64,000 nt of DNA from positions 79,341,211-79,405,210 of the forward strand of contig OY726569.1 of NCBI GenBank assembly GCA_963383645.1, in the 5' to 3' direction. Positions 43,071 through 55,202 of the stretch are shown piece after piece (positions within the stretch are counted from its first letter, which is position 1; each line of letters begins with the position of its first letter). The notes beneath the pieces are model-generated. The model did not search any database and was not told where the DNA came from. It was given only the letters and a program-made list of their open reading frames with translations. Both the position numbers and the translations under genes were made by a program. The DNA is from Muscardinus avellanarius (Eukaryota > Chordata > Mammalia > Rodentia > Gliridae).

Positions 43071-43239
43071 CTTTAATACATTTGTTCATGTACCTCCTGC
43101 ATTTTAAAGAGGCTAAAGGGGCAACAGGAAGAGGTCAAGGTATAGAAAGGTCCCTATTGTGAAGCAACTAAGGTGACCAATCAGAGGGTATGGAATAGGG
43201 GAGGATGGAGCCTCTTTAAAACCCACTTTTTTTTTTTTA
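43071..43239. other. Unassigned block with CCAAT and TTTAAA
   Basis: GTGACCAATCAGAGG at 43174 and CTCTTTAAAACCC about 35 bp later resemble LTR or promoter text. The family is not recognised. Confidence 0.3.
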
Positions 43240-43323
43240 AAAAAAAACAGATCTTGCTAACTTAATCCTCCGGTCTCAGTTTCCCAAGTACTGGGATCAC
43301 AGGTGTGTGCCACTGGTCCTGGC
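43240..43323 (-). repeat. Truncated B1 head
   Basis: CAGATCTTGCTAACTTAATCC to GTGTGCCACTGGTCCTGGC. Confidence 0.65.
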
Positions 43324-44112
43324 TTACTCAGTCAATGTCTTTTAAACAGCTCCCACTGTATATTTCATAAATTTGAGCTAAGCAGCTGCTGACAGTTTCC
43401 CATTAATGTTCCTCTGGGAGTACCCATGGACTGTGTCATAGTATGTGGATGAACCTATTCACGTAAAAATTCGAGCAAGCACATACAGGGGGACAGAACG
43501 TGTGTGTGTGTGTGTTGGTGCCTGTGTGCAAACAAGTGTGTGCATGTGCATGTGAGTGGATCTGAGCCTGTGTACACATGTCAAAGCATATACATGTATT
43601 TAAGTGCATTGCTGGTGAGGGGACATGTGTACGTGTACTGGTGTGCTTCCTCTACCCAGCTCAGGGGCACTGAGGAAGGAAGGCCAAGGCTGGGCAGTCT
43701 GCCTTCTGCCCTCCACCACCTCCAGGAGTGAGGAGAGGGTGCACATCACATTCTGACCCTTGACAGAGATAAATGAAGTATTCCTGGGAGGTTGCTAGGC
43801 TGCAGCAATGAGCAGCTGTGAGTGGCTCCAAGGTGGCCTGGCCCCTGACCTCCAGCCCTCAGGATCCCTTGTCCCTAATGAATGGGCAGAGCTAGGAGGG
43901 AGCAGGATGGGCTCAGCAAGAGGTAGGGCATTGCCCTCATGCCCAGGCAGCAGGGTCCCTCTTGGGGCCTGCGAGGAGCGTGTGTGTTGTGCCCATCAAT
44001 CAATAGAGATGGTGACGGGTGGAGGAGATGCCAGATCTAAGTAACAGTTTAATGCTAGGGACGAGGGCTCTGTATATGTGAACCCACTTGAGGTGAAACA
44101 GCCAGGAAAACC
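43324..44112. other. Intergenic DNA with a loose TG-rich tract
   Basis: 43499-43560 is GTGTGT/GTGCATGTG text. 43740-44060 is unique. No gene seen. Confidence 0.5.
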
Positions 44113-44302
44113 ATCATGGTGGCACAAGCCTGTCATCCCAGGAACTCAGGAGGCTTAGGCAGGAGGATCACAAGTCTGAGGACAGCCTGGGCAACTTAGC
44201 AAGAACCTATCTCAGAATAAAATAAAACGGGCCGGAGATGTGGTAGAGCACTTTCACTAGTTCTGTGAAAGAAAGGAAGGAAGGAAGGAAGGGAGGAAGG
44301 AA
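44113..44302 (+). repeat. Old B1-type SINE and (GGAA)n
   Basis: GGTGGCACAAGCCTGTCATCC head; the ID arm is badly worn (GGCCGGAGATGTGGTAGAGC). A GGAA run follows at 44269-44302. Confidence 0.75.
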
Positions 44303-45961
44303 ACAGTGGGTTTAGGTTAGACCTAAGGAAGGCCTTCACTGACAAAGACCACAGGTCTGTGTTGCCAGAGATCCAAACTATGGGGCGGGTGGCGCGGGCA
44401 GGGGCAGGAGCCCAGCCCTGGTGACCGCTGGAAGTGCCCCTCCCTCGGCATCCCCGCTCTGTCCAGGGCCTTGCAGCTCCAAGGGGCCCACAGGGGAGGC
44501 TGGGGGAGGACTAGCCAGGCATGCTTCTGTGCTCTGCTCCCCAGCTTCTTCCTTTCACTCCTCCCTCTAGAAGCATCTGATCCTCCATTTCCTGCTGCCC
44601 TCCTCTCACCTCCAAGTGGCCGCCCCAGCCATGCCCCCAAAGTGGCTTCCTCTCTCCCTCCCTGCTGCTCCAGAGTTCGGGAAAGAAGCCACAAATTCTC
44701 TCAGCAGACCACCCCGCAGGCGCAGCCCAGTCCCGCCAGGTCCCTGGAGTGCAGCCTGCGCCTCGCCTCCCCCAGGGGGCCCAGAGGCCCAAGCCTGGTG
44801 GGGCGCCTCAGTGGGCACCATACCTCTTCCAAGGTGGTCCTGAGGGACAAGGCCGCGGAGGGGCAGGACCAGAGGACCCTGGGGGCCACCGTGCCGTGCT
44901 GGTGTCCCCCTTACTTTGGGCCTTCGGGGCCCTTGCCTGGTCTTTTCTGGTGGCTCCCTTTTGCCCCCTGGGGAGTGTTTCAGGGTAAAGGACACGCAGA
45001 GGTGCCTGGAGAGGGTGGGCACCCCATGTCCTGTGCTTCTCCCTGCCTCCTCCCGGAGCTCCTGTGCCTTCCCTGGGAGGTCTGACCCGGGTGAGCCCAG
45101 GGATGAGGGGAGGAGGTCATTAATCACCGTTATTTGTTATTTCTTATGTAACAGGGTGTTATGAAATATGCAGTCTTGTACCAGGCACGCCTGGGAATAT
45201 GGGACGATGGTCCCTACCAGTAAGAGCTTCCCATGGGATGAACAGGTAGGCCCAAGAACCATTAGGAGACCTGCAGGCCAGCCTAGAGAGTGGGGTGCAA
45301 GCCAGGCTGGGCTCTGGCTGGAAGTGGCTCTGCCCTGATGAGGCTGGACAGGCGGGAAAAGGAGGAGGACAGTGGGCGGTGGGATGTGGCTCAGCGTCTC
45401 TGGGAGCCCTGGGTGGGAAGGAGTTGGGTTTGGGGCCCCCCTGCTGCCCTGCGCCAGGCCCAGACCAGCTCTGGCTCCAGGGTGGCCTGGTCACAGCTGG
45501 AGTTGTCACAATATTGACCCAGGAGGAGATAACATCCAAAGGGCTCGAAGTCCCAATCGGACAAGGAGGGGGATGTCACCGGAAAAGATCCCTGGCCCCC
45601 AGGGGGATCAAACTAAATGGGGCTTTAATAGGTCTCTTCCAGCTCAGATTTCATGGATAATTGGAAGCAGGTCTGAGCTAGCGGAGTGGGCGGCTCTAGT
45701 GGCCTGCCAGGAGGCCACACATCCAGGGGACGAGTAGGGACTGCACCAGAACTGGAGATGCTGCCTCCGCACCCCTCCACACATCCACCTGTGGCCTGCA
45801 GCCATGTCTGAGGGTCCCACCTTTCCTCGGCTCCGGAAGTGCTGCCACTTGAACCCCTTCAGGGAAAGAAGACGGACAGGATGGGAGAAAAGACCTAAGT
45901 CAAAATCAGCTTGCAGGGGAAAAGAGACACGTGTCTGCAGCCGGCCACATAATAGACCTGC

Positions 45962-46032
45962 GTCCACCCATTCACCCATCCATGCACCCATGCACCCACC
46001 ATTTACCCCTGCCTCTACCCATCCATCCAACA
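45962..46032. repeat. (CCATCCAC)n-like microsatellite
   Basis: Imperfect CACCCAT/CCATCCA units on the plus strand. Confidence 0.8.
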
Positions 46033-49000
46033 CATATACACTAAAAGTTGGTAACCCTGAAAAATAAAATCCTTTTTTTTTTAAACAAAAAAGGTATGGA
46101 CTTGTAACAAAATCCAAAGTTTACCAATATCAAGATATATTAAGCAAAAAGTGAAAACTCTCTTCTCCCATATGCCCATGATTCTGTCTCTCCCTGATGA
46201 CCACTCCCCTACTCCAGGGGTAACCTCTGCCCGCAATTCCTTGGCCATCCTTCCAGAACACCACCGATGCATTCTGAACTACCTGCTGTTAAACTCAACA
46301 ACGCATCACTGATATCGGTAAGTAGAGCGTGCGGATTTCTCGCTCCCATCTTAAGGATGAGAAACTGAGGTTTGGAAGGTTCGATGACTGTCTCAGGCTA
46401 CCCAGCCAGGCCTTGTTCTCATCCTGACATGGCCACTGTCCACTTCCCTGGAGAGGGTGGCTGCAATGGGGCAGAGGGGCTGGAAGCCCCAGAGGGAGGG
46501 CTGGGCTGGGGGAGGAAGTGGGACTGAAGAAGGGGGCAGGAGCAGCAGGCAGGGAGGGTGCAGGGTCTTCCTGTCACGCAGGGTGCACCTCCAGAGCTGC
46601 TCAGGACCCCTCCCTGTACTCGGGCACAGGGGCTGGAGCCTGCAGGCCTGGGCAGGGCAGGGCTGTGCAGTTGGCAGTGGAAGGCTTTTCAGGCCAAACC
46701 CAGCAAGAGGATGGGAAGGACTGCCTTTCACCCTGGAGTGCTCTCTGGGCTGCCCCTCACCCGTCCTCGGGGCACTACTTGCCTGGCACCGCTGGTGGGT
46801 TCCGACTGCTGCCCGCCTTCCTAATACTGACACGGCCTGTGCTCTCCCTCTGGGACCGCTCTGCCCTCTGTGACCTCTAGACACCTGGTCTCCAGCATCT
46901 CCAGCAGTGGACGGGGGCATTCGTTATCCCAGCCAAGGCCCGGAGCAGCCAGGAGCCAGCGTCTACACAGAGGGCTTGGGGTATCACTCAGGGAAGGGAC
47001 TGAGATGCACATCTCAGCCTGAGCCTCGGCCCCAAATGTAAACAAGGCAGACTCTCAGAAGGTTCTGACCCAAGGGCCTCCATCCCAGACCCCTGGCCTT
47101 CCTCCTCCCTGCCTGGGGCCTCCAAGGGACGGGGCCGGTGAAGCTGATAGACACAGGGGATGAAAATGTCCGATGTCCCTACTGGGCACAGGCCCATCCA
47201 CCCAGCACACATGTGCTCATGTTCTCTCAGCATGTGCTGAAACAGGAGGGGAGAGGCGCAGGGTCTGTAGCGGCCCAGCAGAGGTGGCGTGAGGGAGGCC
47301 TCCCTTAGAGCCAGGGCAGAGGCCAAGTGGTCTTTGGAGAGCTCTGTTTCTGGGATTGTTTGGAAAACATGTTCTCATGGGCACTACCCAGACCTTAGAG
47401 AAGGACAGAGATTCTCCCACAAGGCACTTGGGTAAATTGGGGAAGAAAACCCTGAGACACTCCGTTGTCAATATCCTTGGCAAACCTTCCCTGAGCCCGG
47501 TGCTGGGTGGGGTTCCATAATAGAGTCCATCAGCATGGCGGGGCTGGTACTGGGCACCACGGGGAGTGCTAGAAAGAGGACCCCCATGGGATGGGCTCGT
47601 CCTCCACCTGGGCCAGGCTGAGCCGCCACTGAGGGACCTGGAGAGTGATCTTCAGCCCAGCTTGGGCCACAGAGAAGGTGCAGATCTGCATGCCCACCTC
47701 AACTGGTTTCCCGTTCATCAGGAGCCTGGGAAGGCTGCTTCTCCCCGCTCCTCTCAGCCCACCCCGTCCCTGCCCCACCCCCACAGCCCTGGCCCAGGCT
47801 GGGGCCCCAGGAAGGAAATCACTAAGGAGGATTGAGTGTCAATTCACAAACTAATCCGATCAGCGCACACAGCCCCAGCAGGCCCCCTCCCCCGGCCCTG
47901 CAGACCCTGGCGGCTGCTGGCTGTCAGGCCCGGCCCCTGCCTGGCTGCGAAGCCAATTACTGTAGCCTTAAACATCACGCTGGCGGCGGCAGCCCGGCGT
48001 TAACAACTGTCTGCCCGTCAGTCTCCTTCCTGGGGCGTTGTGGAGGGGATGACCCCTCGGCTCTCCTCGAAGGAGCATGAAACCGGATCCCAACAACAGC
48101 CCGGCGGTGGCCGACGTCCAGGGTAACGCCTGGCTCCCTCTTGCTGCCTGCTGGTCTCTTGTGTCTTTGCTGCCTGGCTCCTCCTGCCATGGGGCTGAGA
48201 CCCCCATGGCAGGCCCCAGAGGACAGGCCCCAGACCGTGCATCCCCTGAGCACCGTGGCCATTGTTCCTTCCAGCTGGCGCTGCCAACAACTGAGCTCAG
48301 GAAGGCGGGCACTCCCTGCCAGCCAGAGCAAATTAGGTGCCCGGACGTTGAGGTCTGGCTGGCATTTCCTGTGTTGGCTTTGGCTGGTGGGACCAGGCCA
48401 GTGGGCCGCCCTCTTGACCCGAGCCGAGCCAAGCAGGCACGTCCCAGACTCTGGAGCCCACTGACTTCTGCCCCGCGCCCCACAGGGAGTCCTGTTCCGG
48501 AAAAAAGGTCACCCCTCCCCGCCTGGGTTCATACTGAGCCGCCTTCCCCTGCCTTGTAGGGTGCTCTGACAGCCCGAGGCTGGCCGGCCCCCAACTGGAC
48601 AGTCTCAGGGCCTGTCCCTCAGCCCCAGGCATGGCACCCAGGGAACGGGCCGATCTCTGAGCCTCCTGGACTTTCTGGATGTGGTGAGGCCCTCTGCGTG
48701 TGGACCAAGTTCTCCACAAGGCTTGTCCTTTGCCTGGCCCCCAGGAACCGTCAGCACCTGGGTTCCAGCTCCCATCCACCTCCGGGAGGACCTGGCTCAC
48801 CTGCAGCCTTCAGCACCACTGGCTCCGCTTCCACAGCCCATGTTTTCTTTGGCGCTGGGTCTCTGGGACACCAGATCGTCCAAAACAAGACGACTTCATG
48901 ACACTTATTTTCCCAAAGAGCAGAGTCGGCAACACAATCAGGCCCTTTGTGGTCCTCGTGGTCCCAGGCCCCCATCCCTGCCCCAGCCAGGTCCCTCTGA

Positions 49001-49386
49001 GGCATTGAGTGCTCCTCAGCCCCTATAGCCGGAGGTCTCTGGTTTAGGGTTGGGCAGGGCTGGGAAGAAGGGCCAGAGCCAAACCCCACCCCACAGACCA
49101 TCACTGGTCCACAGCTGCCCTCCACCCAGACTTGGGTGCCAGCAGAGCCCTGGGAAGGAGCAGCAGAATACAGGGAGAGCCTTCAGCATGGGCTCTAGAG
49201 CCAGAGAGACCTGACTACAGATCCCAGCTCTGCTGCACACCTGCCATGTGCCTTCACCCCATGGCTCCCCCGCTACCGGAGCGCAGGAACCCTACCAGCA
49301 CAACGGGGGAAGGGGCACCTAAGGCTTGGGGGACAAGTCAGCAGCCCCAGTGTAGGCCCAGCCTCCGCAAATGGCACCCTTTGGGG

Positions 49387-49462
49387 ACTGAGTGCAGCTC
49401 AGTGTGGAATACTTGCTCAGCATGCAGCAGGCCAGGCGTCCATCCCCGGTATGGCAAAGGTG
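49387..49462 (+). repeat. Solo ID element
   Basis: GACTGAGTGCAGCTCAGTG, TACTTGCTCAGCATG, GCGTCCATCCCCGGTATGGC. Confidence 0.75.
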
Positions 49463-49791
49463 GCTCCGTGAGTGAGTGGACGGGCGAGTGGATAAACTGC
49501 ACGTTTTTAGAGCTAGCCCTCCACACAGGGCTGGCTGGGGAGTCTGCAGCGTGACCCTGGGACAAGCTCAGGCCACGTCTGGAACAGACCCCTGCATCCC
49601 TACCCACTGGCGCTGCCTTCCCCGGCTGGCTCCGTCCTGCTGTCTCCTGGTGCAGGCTCCAGGCCCAGGCTGGCTCTTTGGAGTTCCTCCCCCGTGGACA
49701 TTAAACCTTGTCAACCCCACCAGAGTGGCCGCCGGGAGCACTGGAAGATGCGGGGTCTCCTGAAGCGCTGCCTGTGGTGGTCTCCGCCTTT

Positions 49792-49893
49792 CTCCTTGGT
49801 GCTGGGCACCCTGATGACCAGGAGTTTGCTGGAAGGAAAGTCTGGGCAATACTGATCAAGAGTCAGAGGAGAGCCTGGCCTGCTGGTGTGTGC
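49792..49893 (+). repeat. Left arm of an inverted duplication
   Basis: Its reverse complement reappears in two blocks, 50178-50235 and 50365-50408, with only a few mismatches. The left arm is contiguous and partly overlaps the start of the next SINE. Confidence 0.9.
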
Positions 49894-50170
49894 TTGTAGC
49901 CCCAGTGCTGGGGAGTCTGAAACAGGAGGAGCACAGGTTTGAGGCCAGCCTCAGCAACTTAGTGAGATCCTCACCATCTTAGTGAGACCCTGTTTCAAAA
50001 TTAAAAAAAGAAAAAAGCAGGCGTGGTGATGCACACTTGTAATCCTAGTACTTGGGAGGCTGAGACAGGAGGATCACAGGTTCAAGGACAACCTCAGTAA
50101 GAAGTGAGACTCTCATAAACCTAGAGAGACCCTGTTGCAGAATAAAAATTTTTAAAAATAGGGCTGAGAG
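49874..50170 (+). repeat. Two B1-dID SINEs, the second interrupted
   Basis: 49874-50015 lacks an ID arm. 50020-50170 is a second copy whose ID arm breaks off after GGGCTGAGAGTG and resumes at 50409-50455 (GGAGGTAAAATGCCCCTGAG). Confidence 0.85.
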
Positions 50171-50177
50171 TGGAGGT

Positions 50178-50408
50178 GCACGCACCACCAGGCCAGGCTC
50201 TCCTCTGTCTCTTGATCAGTATTGCCCAAACTTCCCAGGACAAGCCTGCCCGACGCTCCTCCGTGAGCAGCGTGGGGAGCGCAGGGCCTTCCCAGGACGA
50301 GCCTGCCCGACGCTCCTCCGTGAGCAGCGTGGGGAGCGCAGGGCCTTCCCTTTTGCTCTCCCCACTTCCAGCAAACTTATGGTCATCAGGGTGCCCAGCA
50401 CCAAGGAG
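50178..50408 (-). repeat. Right arm of the inverted duplication, with 57-bp tandem repeat
   Basis: Blocks 50178-50235 and 50365-50408 match the left arm in reverse. Between them are two copies of a 57-bp unit (50231-50287 and 50288-50344) that differ at one base (GGACAAGCC / GGACGAGCC), then 20 bp of other DNA. TGGAGGT flanks the whole arm (50171-50177 and 50413-50419). Confidence 0.9.
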
Positions 50409-50481
50409 AAAATGGAGGTAAAATGCCCCTGAGTTCAACCCCCAGTACCAAAAGTAAATAAATAAATAGAAATAAAATGAC

Positions 50482-50545
50482 TGGTGGCGTGGCTCTGAGG
50501 TAAAATGCCCCTAAATTCAATCCCAGTACCAAAAATAAAAAAATT
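50482..50545 (+). repeat. ID arm fragment
   Basis: GTGGCTCTGAGGTAAAATGCCC without a head, 30 bp after the previous arm; possibly a local duplication. Confidence 0.7.
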
Positions 50546-50616
50546 AAAAAAAGGAGTGTGGATCATTTTAACGGCCAAATCTGTTTCTGGTCCTCTCTCT
50601 CAGAAAATAATCTGAA

Positions 50617-50868
50617 GAGCCGGGTGTAGTAACGCACATTTGTAATCCCCGCGCTTGGGAGGCGGAGACAGCAGGATCGCACAGGTTCGAAGCCAGCCTC
50701 AGCTACTGAGTGAGGCTCTCAGCGACTTAGTGAGACCCTGTTTCCAAATAAAGTATAAAATAGGTCTGGGAGTAGAGCCCGGAGGTAGAAAGCCCCTGGG
50801 TTCCACCCCCAGTGCCTAAAGAAAGAAAGAAAGGGAGAAAGAGAGAAAGAGAGAAAGGAAAGAAAGAA
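50617..50868 (+). repeat. B1-dID SINE with (GAAA)n tail and 15-bp duplication
   Basis: AGAAAATAATCTGAA at 50602-50616 and 50869-50883. The ID arm is of the TAGGTCTGGGAGTAGAGCCC subfamily. Confidence 0.95.
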
Positions 50869-50961
50869 AGAAAATAATCTGAAATGCCAGCAGTCAGGCA
50901 GGATTGAAGGAGGCCCATAAACATTGTTTAAAATGATGTGTTCTTTAATGCCATTTATAAT

Positions 50962-51024
50962 AGGAAGAAGAAGGAGGAGGAGGAGGAGGAGGAGGGGGAG
51001 GAGGAGGAGGAGGAGGAGGAGAAA
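50962..51024. repeat. (GGA)n microsatellite
   Basis: About 60 nt of GGA/GAA units. Confidence 0.95.
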
Positions 51025-51034
51025 ATACTCTGAG

Positions 51035-51226
51035 ATGCTTGTGGTGAAACATGCCTACAATCACAGTATCAAGGAGGCTGAGACAGGAGGATATCAACCT
51101 CAGCAATTTCATAGACCCTCAGCAACTTGGCAAGATCCTGAAAAGTAAGGTTTTAAAATAAAAAGTAAGAAAGTCTGGGGTGTAGTGTGGAGGCAGAATG
51201 CCCCTGGGTTAGATCCCCAGTGCCAA
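51035..51226 (+). repeat. B1-dID SINE, diverged
   Basis: TGGTGAAACATGCCTACAATC head; ID arm ends GATCCCCAGTGCC. Confidence 0.82.
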
Positions 51227-51370
51227 AGAAGAAGAGGAAGAGGGAAGAAGAGAAGGAAGGAAAGAAATACTCTGTTATCCACATTATCCAGCAGCAGGAG
51301 ATTGGTTAAGTGTATTATCCTATCTTCAGCTGTACAAAGAATTAAAAAGCAAATACTAAATATCATGTCT

Positions 51371-51582
51371 AGCAGCCAAGTGTGGTCGCACAGGCCTGTA
51401 ATCTCAGTACTTGGGAGGCTGAGACAGGAAGGTTGCAGGTTTGTGGCCAGCCTTAATTAACAACTAAGCAAAGTCCTCCTCAACTTAATAAGACCCTGTT
51501 TCAAAATAAAAAATAAAATAGGACAGGGAGTATAGCTCAGAGGTACAATGCCCCTGGGTTCCATCCCTCGTACCAATAAACA
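51371..51582 (+). repeat. B1-dID SINE
   Basis: ATCATGTCTAG precedes the head and recurs after the tail near 51586. Confidence 0.9.
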
Positions 51583-51650
51583 AAAATCATGTCTAGGAAA
51601 AAAAAAATTAATGACATGGTAACACCTGAGTAAGAGAATCAGAAAATCAC

Positions 51651-51862
51651 CAGGCGTGGTGGCGCATGCTTGTAATCCCAGGATTTGGGAGGCTACAAGA
51701 GGATCATGGTTCGCAGACAACCTCAGCTACTTAGTGAGGCCCTTTGCAACTCAGTGAGACCCTGTTTCAAAATATAAAGGATAAAAAAAGAATAGGGCTG
51801 GGGTGTAGCTCTGAGGTAGAATGCTCCTGGGTTCCATCCCCAGTACCGCCAAAACAAAACAA
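51651..51862 (+). repeat. B1-dID SINE
   Basis: CAGAAAATC lies before the head and again after the (AAAAC)n tail near 51876. Confidence 0.92.
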
Positions 51863-51884
51863 AACAAAAAAGGCAGAAAATCTA

Positions 51885-52165
51885 GGCCTGGTGTGGTGGC
51901 ACAGGCCTGTAATCCCAGGACCTGGGAGACTGGGAGACAGGAGGATTGCAGAGATTCTGTTTCAAAAGAAAAAATATGCCGGGTGTGGTGGCATACATTT
52001 GTAATCCCAGTACTTGGGAGGCTGAGACAAGAGGATCACAAGTTCACGGTCAGCCTCAGCTACTTAGTGAGGTCCTCTGCAAATTAGTGAGACCTTGTCT
52101 CCAAATAAAAAATTTAAAAATAGGGCTGGGGGGTGTGACTTGGAGTTGTAGTCTGGTTTAATCCC
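51885..52165 (+). repeat. B1 head piece and full B1-dID SINE
   Basis: 51885-51976 is a head joined early to an A-rich segment. 51977-52165 is a complete copy with a worn ID arm end. Confidence 0.85.
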
Positions 52166-52282
52166 ATCCACAAAAAATCAGAACAATCAGAATGAGAGCC
52201 CCTCCACATACACAAAGCATTATATATTACTATAACTGATAAAGTATAAACTCCATCATGTTAAGAAACAGATTGTGAAACA

Positions 52283-52440
52283 GAGAATGGTGGTAAATAG
52301 CACTCGGAGGTTGAAACAGGAGGATCTCAAGTTTGAGGATATCCTCAGCGATTTAGTAAAATCCTGTCTCAAAATTAAAAAAATAATAAAAAAGGACTGA
52401 GGGTGTAGCTCAGCATTCCCCAGTACCACAAAAGGAAAAA
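52283..52440 (+). repeat. Old B1-dID SINE
   Basis: Head shortened (GAATGGTGGTAAATAGCACTC); ID arm lost the AGGTAGAATGCC part. Confidence 0.7.
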
Positions 52441-52459
52441 GAAAGAAGGAAAAGAGGAA

Positions 52460-53070
52460 GAAACCCATTCTGAGTGGATGAGCCGCATGTGGCACGCAGT
52501 GCAGTTTATTCAGCATTACAAAGGCAGGACATTCTGACACAGTCCACGACACAGATGAGCCATAAAGATGCGCTAAGGGAGATAAGCCAGATAGAAAAGA
52601 AGATACGTTGGATGATTCTACACAGGAGGGACTTAGAGAGTCAGCATGGTAGACAGAAAGCAAACAGGTGCTGTCCAGTCACAGGGGGAAGTTCATGTTG
52701 AATGGGCACAGACGTTCAGTTTGGGAGGCAAAGGTTTAGCAGGTGGGTGGTGTGATGGTCACAGTGCACTGGGCACGCACTGAGCTACGTACTGAAACAT
52801 GTATAAAATGGCAAACTTTATGTGACGTATATTTTACTTTATTTTATTTATTTATTTACTTATTTTGGTGGTACCAGGGATTGAATCCAGGGGCATTCTA
52901 CCACTGAGCTATACCCACCCCACCCCCATCCCTTTTAATTTTGAAACTGGGTCTTGGAAGTTGCCTCATACTGGCCTTGAACTTGTGATCCTCCTGTCTC
53001 AGCCTCTCGAGTACTGGGATTACACATATGCACCACTGTTCCTGTCTATTTTACCACAATTTTTAAAAAA
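52460..53070 (+). mobile_element. Old L1 3' end, split by a SINE
   Basis: AGGACATTCTGACACAGTCC, GATAAGCCAGATAGAAAAG, TTCAGTTTGGGAGG and TATATTTTAC follow the sense order of an L1M-type 3' end. The last bases (TATTTTACCACAATTTTT) resume after the SINE at 52857-53044. Confidence 0.7.
52857..53044 (-). repeat. B1-dID SINE inside the L1
   Basis: TATTTTAC occurs on both sides as the target duplication. Confidence 0.88.
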
Positions 53071-54397
53071 TTGGTTCTGGGGAAAACGTCAAAATGTTCA
53101 GAATGAATTTTTTTGTGTGTGAGGGATTATGACTGATCTTCACTTTATTCTTGTAAGTTTCCAAGATTGTCCCCCTAGTAAATGAGATTTTATTTTGTTC
53201 TGTTTGCTGCTTATTTTAAGGAAGCCTGTTCCAGCATCTCCCAGATGTGTGTGGGGGATGGGGACTTTGGTCCAGCTGCAGTTAGGAACCGGGAGAGCCA
53301 CAGGCTGCTCACAGAGGGCTTGGCACGTCCAGGCTCCCTCTCTCTCCACCCTGACTGCAGGCCTCTGCCTTCCTCTAATCTCAGGCCTTGTCCAGGGTCC
53401 TCTCTCCCTAGGAACAGCTCATTCGTTGGCCTGAAGGAGCTGCCCCTGCCCTGGTGGGAATATGGGCTCGGGGCTTTCTCAGACGGCCAGTACCCAAGAC
53501 GCCTTCCCGCTGCTGCTCCGCCCCAGCCCAGCTGCAAAAACAACAGTCCGTACCCGAAGCCCTGTTATTGCAGCAGAGCGGAGCCTCTGTGTGCAGTGGA
53601 AGGAGTGGGGCTGGGGCCTGCCGGCCCTGGACAGACATAGGGGCAGGGGTGCCTTGGGGAGGTGGAGGCACTCCTCCTGCTCTCCCCCGGGAAGACTGGC
53701 TCAGAGGTGTGTGGGGAGGACCCTTGGGGAGGCCTGTGGGACTCAGGGGTGGCAGGCCAACTCTGCCAGTGGCCTCCCTGGCTCCTTGGGGACTGCGGAG
53801 GGTGGGGGCAGAGGAGGGAGGAAGTCAAGCCACTTGGGAACCCGCTGAGCCAAGCCATGGGTAGGAGGCGGCACTGTCGTGGCTCCCGGGCTGGCCAGGG
53901 CCAGGGCTTTCCCACGGGTGCAGCAGGGCCCGGGAGCCCTGAGAGGCATCCGTGCTGTCTCCTCTCCAGGGGTAGGGGCTGCCAGGCAGGATTCAGAGCC
54001 CAGCAATGCCCTCAGGTGTGCCCTAGCACCTAGCCAGGCCAGCTTGGCTCTGAGAGGCCCGCTCAGCGGGAACTCCTCCGCGGCTCTAGTCTCATCCGCT
54101 GGCTCCTTGGCCTTGTGACCGGGCTCACAACACTGAGCCTGTGTCACCGACACATGGAAGGCCTCGGGCGCTGGTGGGAGCCGGTCCTTTCGACCCTACA
54201 GGCCTTCTTCCCACTCTAACATGAAGGGTGGGGTGCTGGGGAACCAGGAAGCTCTGCAGAAGTCTCTCGAGACAGACAAACCTGGGCCAGAAGCTAAGCT
54301 GGCCTTATTATCCGTGTGAATGAGCACACGGCTTACCACTCTGAAATGAAGATGTTAAGTTAGCTTTTACCCTGTGGAACTTACATTACAGGTCATG
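53071..54397. other. Unique intergenic DNA, GC-rich from 53.2 kb
   Basis: Frames up to 152 codons overlap on both strands with no domain recognised. No gene called. Confidence 0.5.
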
Positions 54398-54466
54398 CAT
54401 ATGACATATACACATATAATCTACATATGTATCATATACATATACATGCACACGTACACACACACA
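54398..54466. repeat. (TA/CA)n tract
   Basis: CATATA, TACATA and CACACA units in imperfect order. Confidence 0.8.
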
Positions 54467-54667
54467 GAATCTCCGGCACAGTGTAGGCGCTTTGTGTGTG
54501 AAAGTGCTTCACAAGTCCCAAGAAGCGAAATGAGCTGAGATTGGAAACAGCCTTCTGATCTCAGTCCGCAGCTCAGTCACCCCGCAGAGCCTGTTCAGTG
54601 CACGGAGCACGTTTGCGTGTTGCCTCCCCCGACACGGACTCAGGTCAAGAACCAATTAATCCAATCG

Positions 54668-54836
54668 CTCCGGGCATACCTGTAATCTCAGCGAGTCGGG
54701 AGGTTGAGGCAGGAGGAATGCTGGTTCAAGGACAGTCTGGGCCACTCAGGGATACTGTCTCAGAAAATAAAGAGTTTTGGGTGTGTGGTTGAACGCCCCC
54801 AGATTCAATCCCCAATGCCACCTACAAAAAAACAAA
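54668..54836 (+). repeat. Old B1-dID SINE
   Basis: CTCCGGGCATACCTGTAATC head. The ID arm is short (GGTTGAACGCCCCCAGATTC). Confidence 0.75.
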
Positions 54837-55202
54837 ACCCCTGTACTATGAAGTTAGACAATGTCTGTTGTTAGGATGTTCCTGGCCACAGAATGTGGAA
54901 CCTGGGCTGGAAACTATTCCTAGGACAGAGGGGCAGGGTGAGCCTCAGGCCTCTGGCAGCTGCACCAGCTCCACCTGCAAGTCAGCCGCTGGGGGTCGTT
55001 TATGCACCGAGCTGGTGGGAAACCGGGGACTAAGGACAGGTGTGCCCCCCCCCCTCAGGAAGTTACAGTAACTCATGAGTCGAATTCTTTTGACCTGGTC
55101 TTCAGAATTACAACTAGGTCCTCATTAAACACATTAGAACAGACTTTTATGGATATTTTTCTAAAAATACCCTCAATTAATAACAGGTACCCAGACCTAC
55201 GA
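54837..55202. other. Unassigned intergenic DNA
   Basis: Includes a C10 run near 55047. Nothing else recognised. Confidence 0.5.

Larger units (their letters stand above)
44303..49791. other. Long unique block, GC-rich
   Basis: 5.5 kb nearly free of SINEs. Pieces: a (CCAT/CACC)n tract at 45962-46032, MIR-like text at 46330-46430, a CpG-richer patch at 47835-48090, a MIR at 49190-49260 and a solo ID at 49387-49462. The many frames of 70-205 codons overlap and carry no recognised domain. I see no gene. Confidence 0.5.

Noticed and set aside
50924..51148. Arginine-rich small protein
   Set aside because: Translation of a (GGA)n microsatellite; the same holds for the similar frame at 1202-1429.
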